Assembly (NCBI GenBank): GCA_035560005.1
Contig: DATMAN010000025.1
Span: 1 to 55,476, forward strand
DNA: 55,476 nt
Source of the DNA: Burkholderiales bacterium
GTDB taxonomy: Bacteria; Pseudomonadota; Gammaproteobacteria; Burkholderiales; Eutrophovitaceae
Direction of reading: 5' to 3'
Positions 54,128 to 55,476 of the stretch are shown piece after piece (the first letter of the stretch is position 1; every line of letters starts with the position of its first letter). A model generated the notes under the pieces. That model saw only the letters and a list, made by a program, of their open reading frames with translations, searched no databases and was not told the origin of the DNA. The position numbers were made by a program, and so were the translations under genes.

Positions 54128-54201
54128 GGGTGGCAGGTAGCCACCGCTTCGAACCGGTAAATTGACGTTGCGAGACGATCAACAACCGATGGAGAGAAGC
54201 G

Positions 54202-55419
54202 ATGGCTGGGATTGATGTTAGCGTAAGCAAGGAGTTGCTGCCTGGGCTGTTGGGCAGCCAGGATGGGCTGGCGAAACTGGTGGAAGCGGTGCTGAATCAG
54301 ATATTGGAGGCGCAGGTGACGGAAGCGCTGGGTGCGGAGCGGCACGAGCGCTCTGAGGAACGGACGGGCTACCGTAACGGTCATCGCGCACGCACGCTCT
54401 ACACGCGAGTGGGGCCGGTGACGCTGCTGGTACCGCAAACGCGGGACGGCAGTTTCTCGACGGACATCTTCAAGCGCTACCAACGGAGTGAGCAGGCCTT
54501 CGTCCTGGCCTTGATGGAAATGGTCGTGCAGGGGGTCTCGACACGCAAGGTGTCGGCGATCACCGAAGAACTGTGCGGAGCGAGCTTCTCCAAATCGACC
54601 GTCAGCAGCCTGTGTGCCGGACTCGATGTGCGTGTCCGGGCCTTCAACGAACGGCGACTGGAAGGCGAGTACCCGTTCGTGCTGGTCGATGCCCTGTTCA
54701 TCCAAAGCCGGCAGGACGACCGCGTCCTGATGCGTACCGTGCTGATTGTCAGCGGGGTGAGGAGCGACGGCTACCGAGAAATCCTCGGTGTGAGGATCGG
54801 CGACAGCGAGAGCTTCGCCACCTGGGACGAAACCTTCCGCTGGCTTAAGGGGCGAGGCCTCAAGGGTGTGGCGTTTGTCGTCTCGGACCAGCATAGTGGC
54901 CTGAGGGAAGCCGTTGGCAAGCATTTCCACGATGCGACCTGGCAGCGCTGTCAGGTGCATCTGATGCGCAACATTCTGGGCAGCTGCGGCGCGAAGATTC
55001 GTGCCGAGGTCTCGGCGGCCGCCAAATTGGTCTTCCAGGCTGCCGATCTGCCGGAAGCCAGACGCCGGCTGGCGGAATTCAGTGAGCGTTTCGCCAAGAC
55101 CGCCCCCAAGGCGGTAGCCTGCCTGGAAGCCGGGTTCGAAGATGCCATGGCGGTGATAGCCTTGCCGGAGAAGTATCGCAAGCGGCTCAGGACAACCAAC
55201 ATGCAGGAGCGGCTCAATGAAGAAATCCGTCGCCGCGAGCGCGTCATTCGCATCTTCCCGAACGATGAATCGGCCCTGCGGCTGATCGGTGCCTTGCTGG
55301 CCGAGCAGAACGAAACCTGGCTGGAACGAAGGTATCTGGACATGCAGGAGTATCACGAATGGGCGGCTGCCTGCGCCGCCGCCCGAGAGGGCAACAACGT
55401 TGTTGCCCTCTCGGGCTGA
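54202..55419 (+). CDS. IS256-family (Mutator-type) DDE transposase
   Basis: A 405-residue transposase with GGAGAGAAG before the ATG. The N-terminal part has LNQILEAQVTEALGAERHER and RTGYRNGHRARTL, typical of the family. Catalytic residues are the aspartates in FVLVDALFIQ and FVVSDQHSGLREAV and the glutamate in TTNMQERLNEEIRRR. The C/D...H motif WQRCQVHLMRNIL is present. It appears full length, so the element may be active. The last twelve codons are a perfect 36-base palindrome. Confidence 0.95.
   Translation: MAGIDVSVSKELLPGLLGSQDGLAKLVEAVLNQILEAQVTEALGAERHERSEERTGYRNGHRARTLYTRVGPVTLLVPQTRDGSFSTDIFKRYQRSEQAFVLALMEMVVQGVSTRKVSAITEELCGASFSKSTVSSLCAGLDVRVRAFNERRLEGEYPFVLVDALFIQSRQDDRVLMRTVLIVSGVRSDGYREILGVRIGDSESFATWDETFRWLKGRGLKGVAFVVSDQHSGLREAVGKHFHDATWQRCQVHLMRNILGSCGAKIRAEVSAAAKLVFQAADLPEARRRLAEFSERFAKTAPKAVACLEAGFEDAMAVIALPEKYRKRLRTTNMQERLNEEIRRRERVIRIFPNDESALRLIGALLAEQNETWLERRYLDMQEYHEWAAACAAAREGNNVVALSG
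55381..55416 (+). repeat. perfect 36-base palindrome at the transposase 3' end
   Basis: GCCCGAGAGGGCAACAAC (55381-55398) is followed directly by its exact reverse complement (55399-55416), just before the TGA stop. The mRNA would form a long hairpin across the last codons. Confidence 0.9.
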
Positions 55420-55449
55420 AACCCAATCGTCATTAACCGGCTCGGAGCA

Positions 55450-55472
55450 GATTTACAGCAAATTTCGGACTT
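55450..55472 (-). repeat. right terminal inverted repeat of the IS
   Basis: Read on the - strand it starts AAGTCCGAAATT and ends TGCTGTAAATC, matching the left end at 19 of 23 positions. Confidence 0.8.
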
Positions 55473-55476
55473 GACT

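Larger units (their letters stand above)
54105..55472 (+). mobile_element. IS256-family insertion sequence
   Basis: About 1.37 kb, one transposase gene flanked by imperfect terminal inverted repeats (54105-54127 and 55450-55472, 19 of 23 positions matching). The exact ends are uncertain by one or two bases. The window stops four bases after the right end, so a full target-site duplication cannot be tested. Confidence 0.85.

Overview
This window is a GC-rich chromosomal segment from a betaproteobacterium. The gene order supports this: the end of a division and cell-wall cluster (murB-ddlB-ftsQ-ftsA-ftsZ-lpxC) runs into dciA, an M23 peptidase, secA, argJ, a DUF815 ATPase and a MutT-ThiE fusion. 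Opposite these lie yacG-zapD-coaE-pilD-pilC-pilB, and further on come rpsP-rimM-trmD-rplS and an rpsU-yqeY-dnaG-rpoD operon followed by tRNA-Ile2(CAU). I cannot name a genus or species from sequence alone.

Layout. 1-13.5 kb: peptidoglycan precursor synthesis, division, lipid A synthesis, Sec export, arginine synthesis and nucleotide sanitation, nearly all on the + strand and often with overlapping stop and start codons. 13.5-20.3 kb (- strand): gyrase inhibitor, ZapD, CoA kinase, the type IV pilus peptidase and platform protein, a broken pilB, a CBS-domain membrane protein and a cytochrome c assembly-like protein. 20.5-24.6 kb: ffh, a secreted hydrolase and the S16/L19 ribosomal operon. 24.7-30.4 kb: a YcgR-like PilZ protein, a TAXI-TRAP transporter, a DNA alkyltransferase, xerD and plsY. 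30.4-36.4 kb: tsaD and the macromolecular synthesis operon. 36.4-39.5 kb: accessory genes on the - strand (an acidic small protein, an FMN alpha-hydroxy-acid oxidase and a sulfatase fold with most catalytic residues replaced).

39.6-48.6 kb holds the most unusual region: a tightly packed membrane protein-MoxR-solute-binding protein-DUF58-VWA-VWA operon. A Tat-type periplasmic amino-acid-binding-like protein sits inside a MoxR/VWA system with no ABC permease or ATPase nearby. 48.9-53.8 kb carries FecR and OmpA-like envelope proteins, two His-rich nickel/cobalt transporters of different families facing each other, and an 11-repeat Sel1 protein. The window ends with a cluster of DnaA-box-like sites, a short C-terminal gene fragment and an IS256-family insertion sequence that appears to have cut that gene.

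Limits: all family calls come from reading translated sequence and remembered motifs. No database search, structure prediction or alignment was run. Promoter calls are hexamer matches only.
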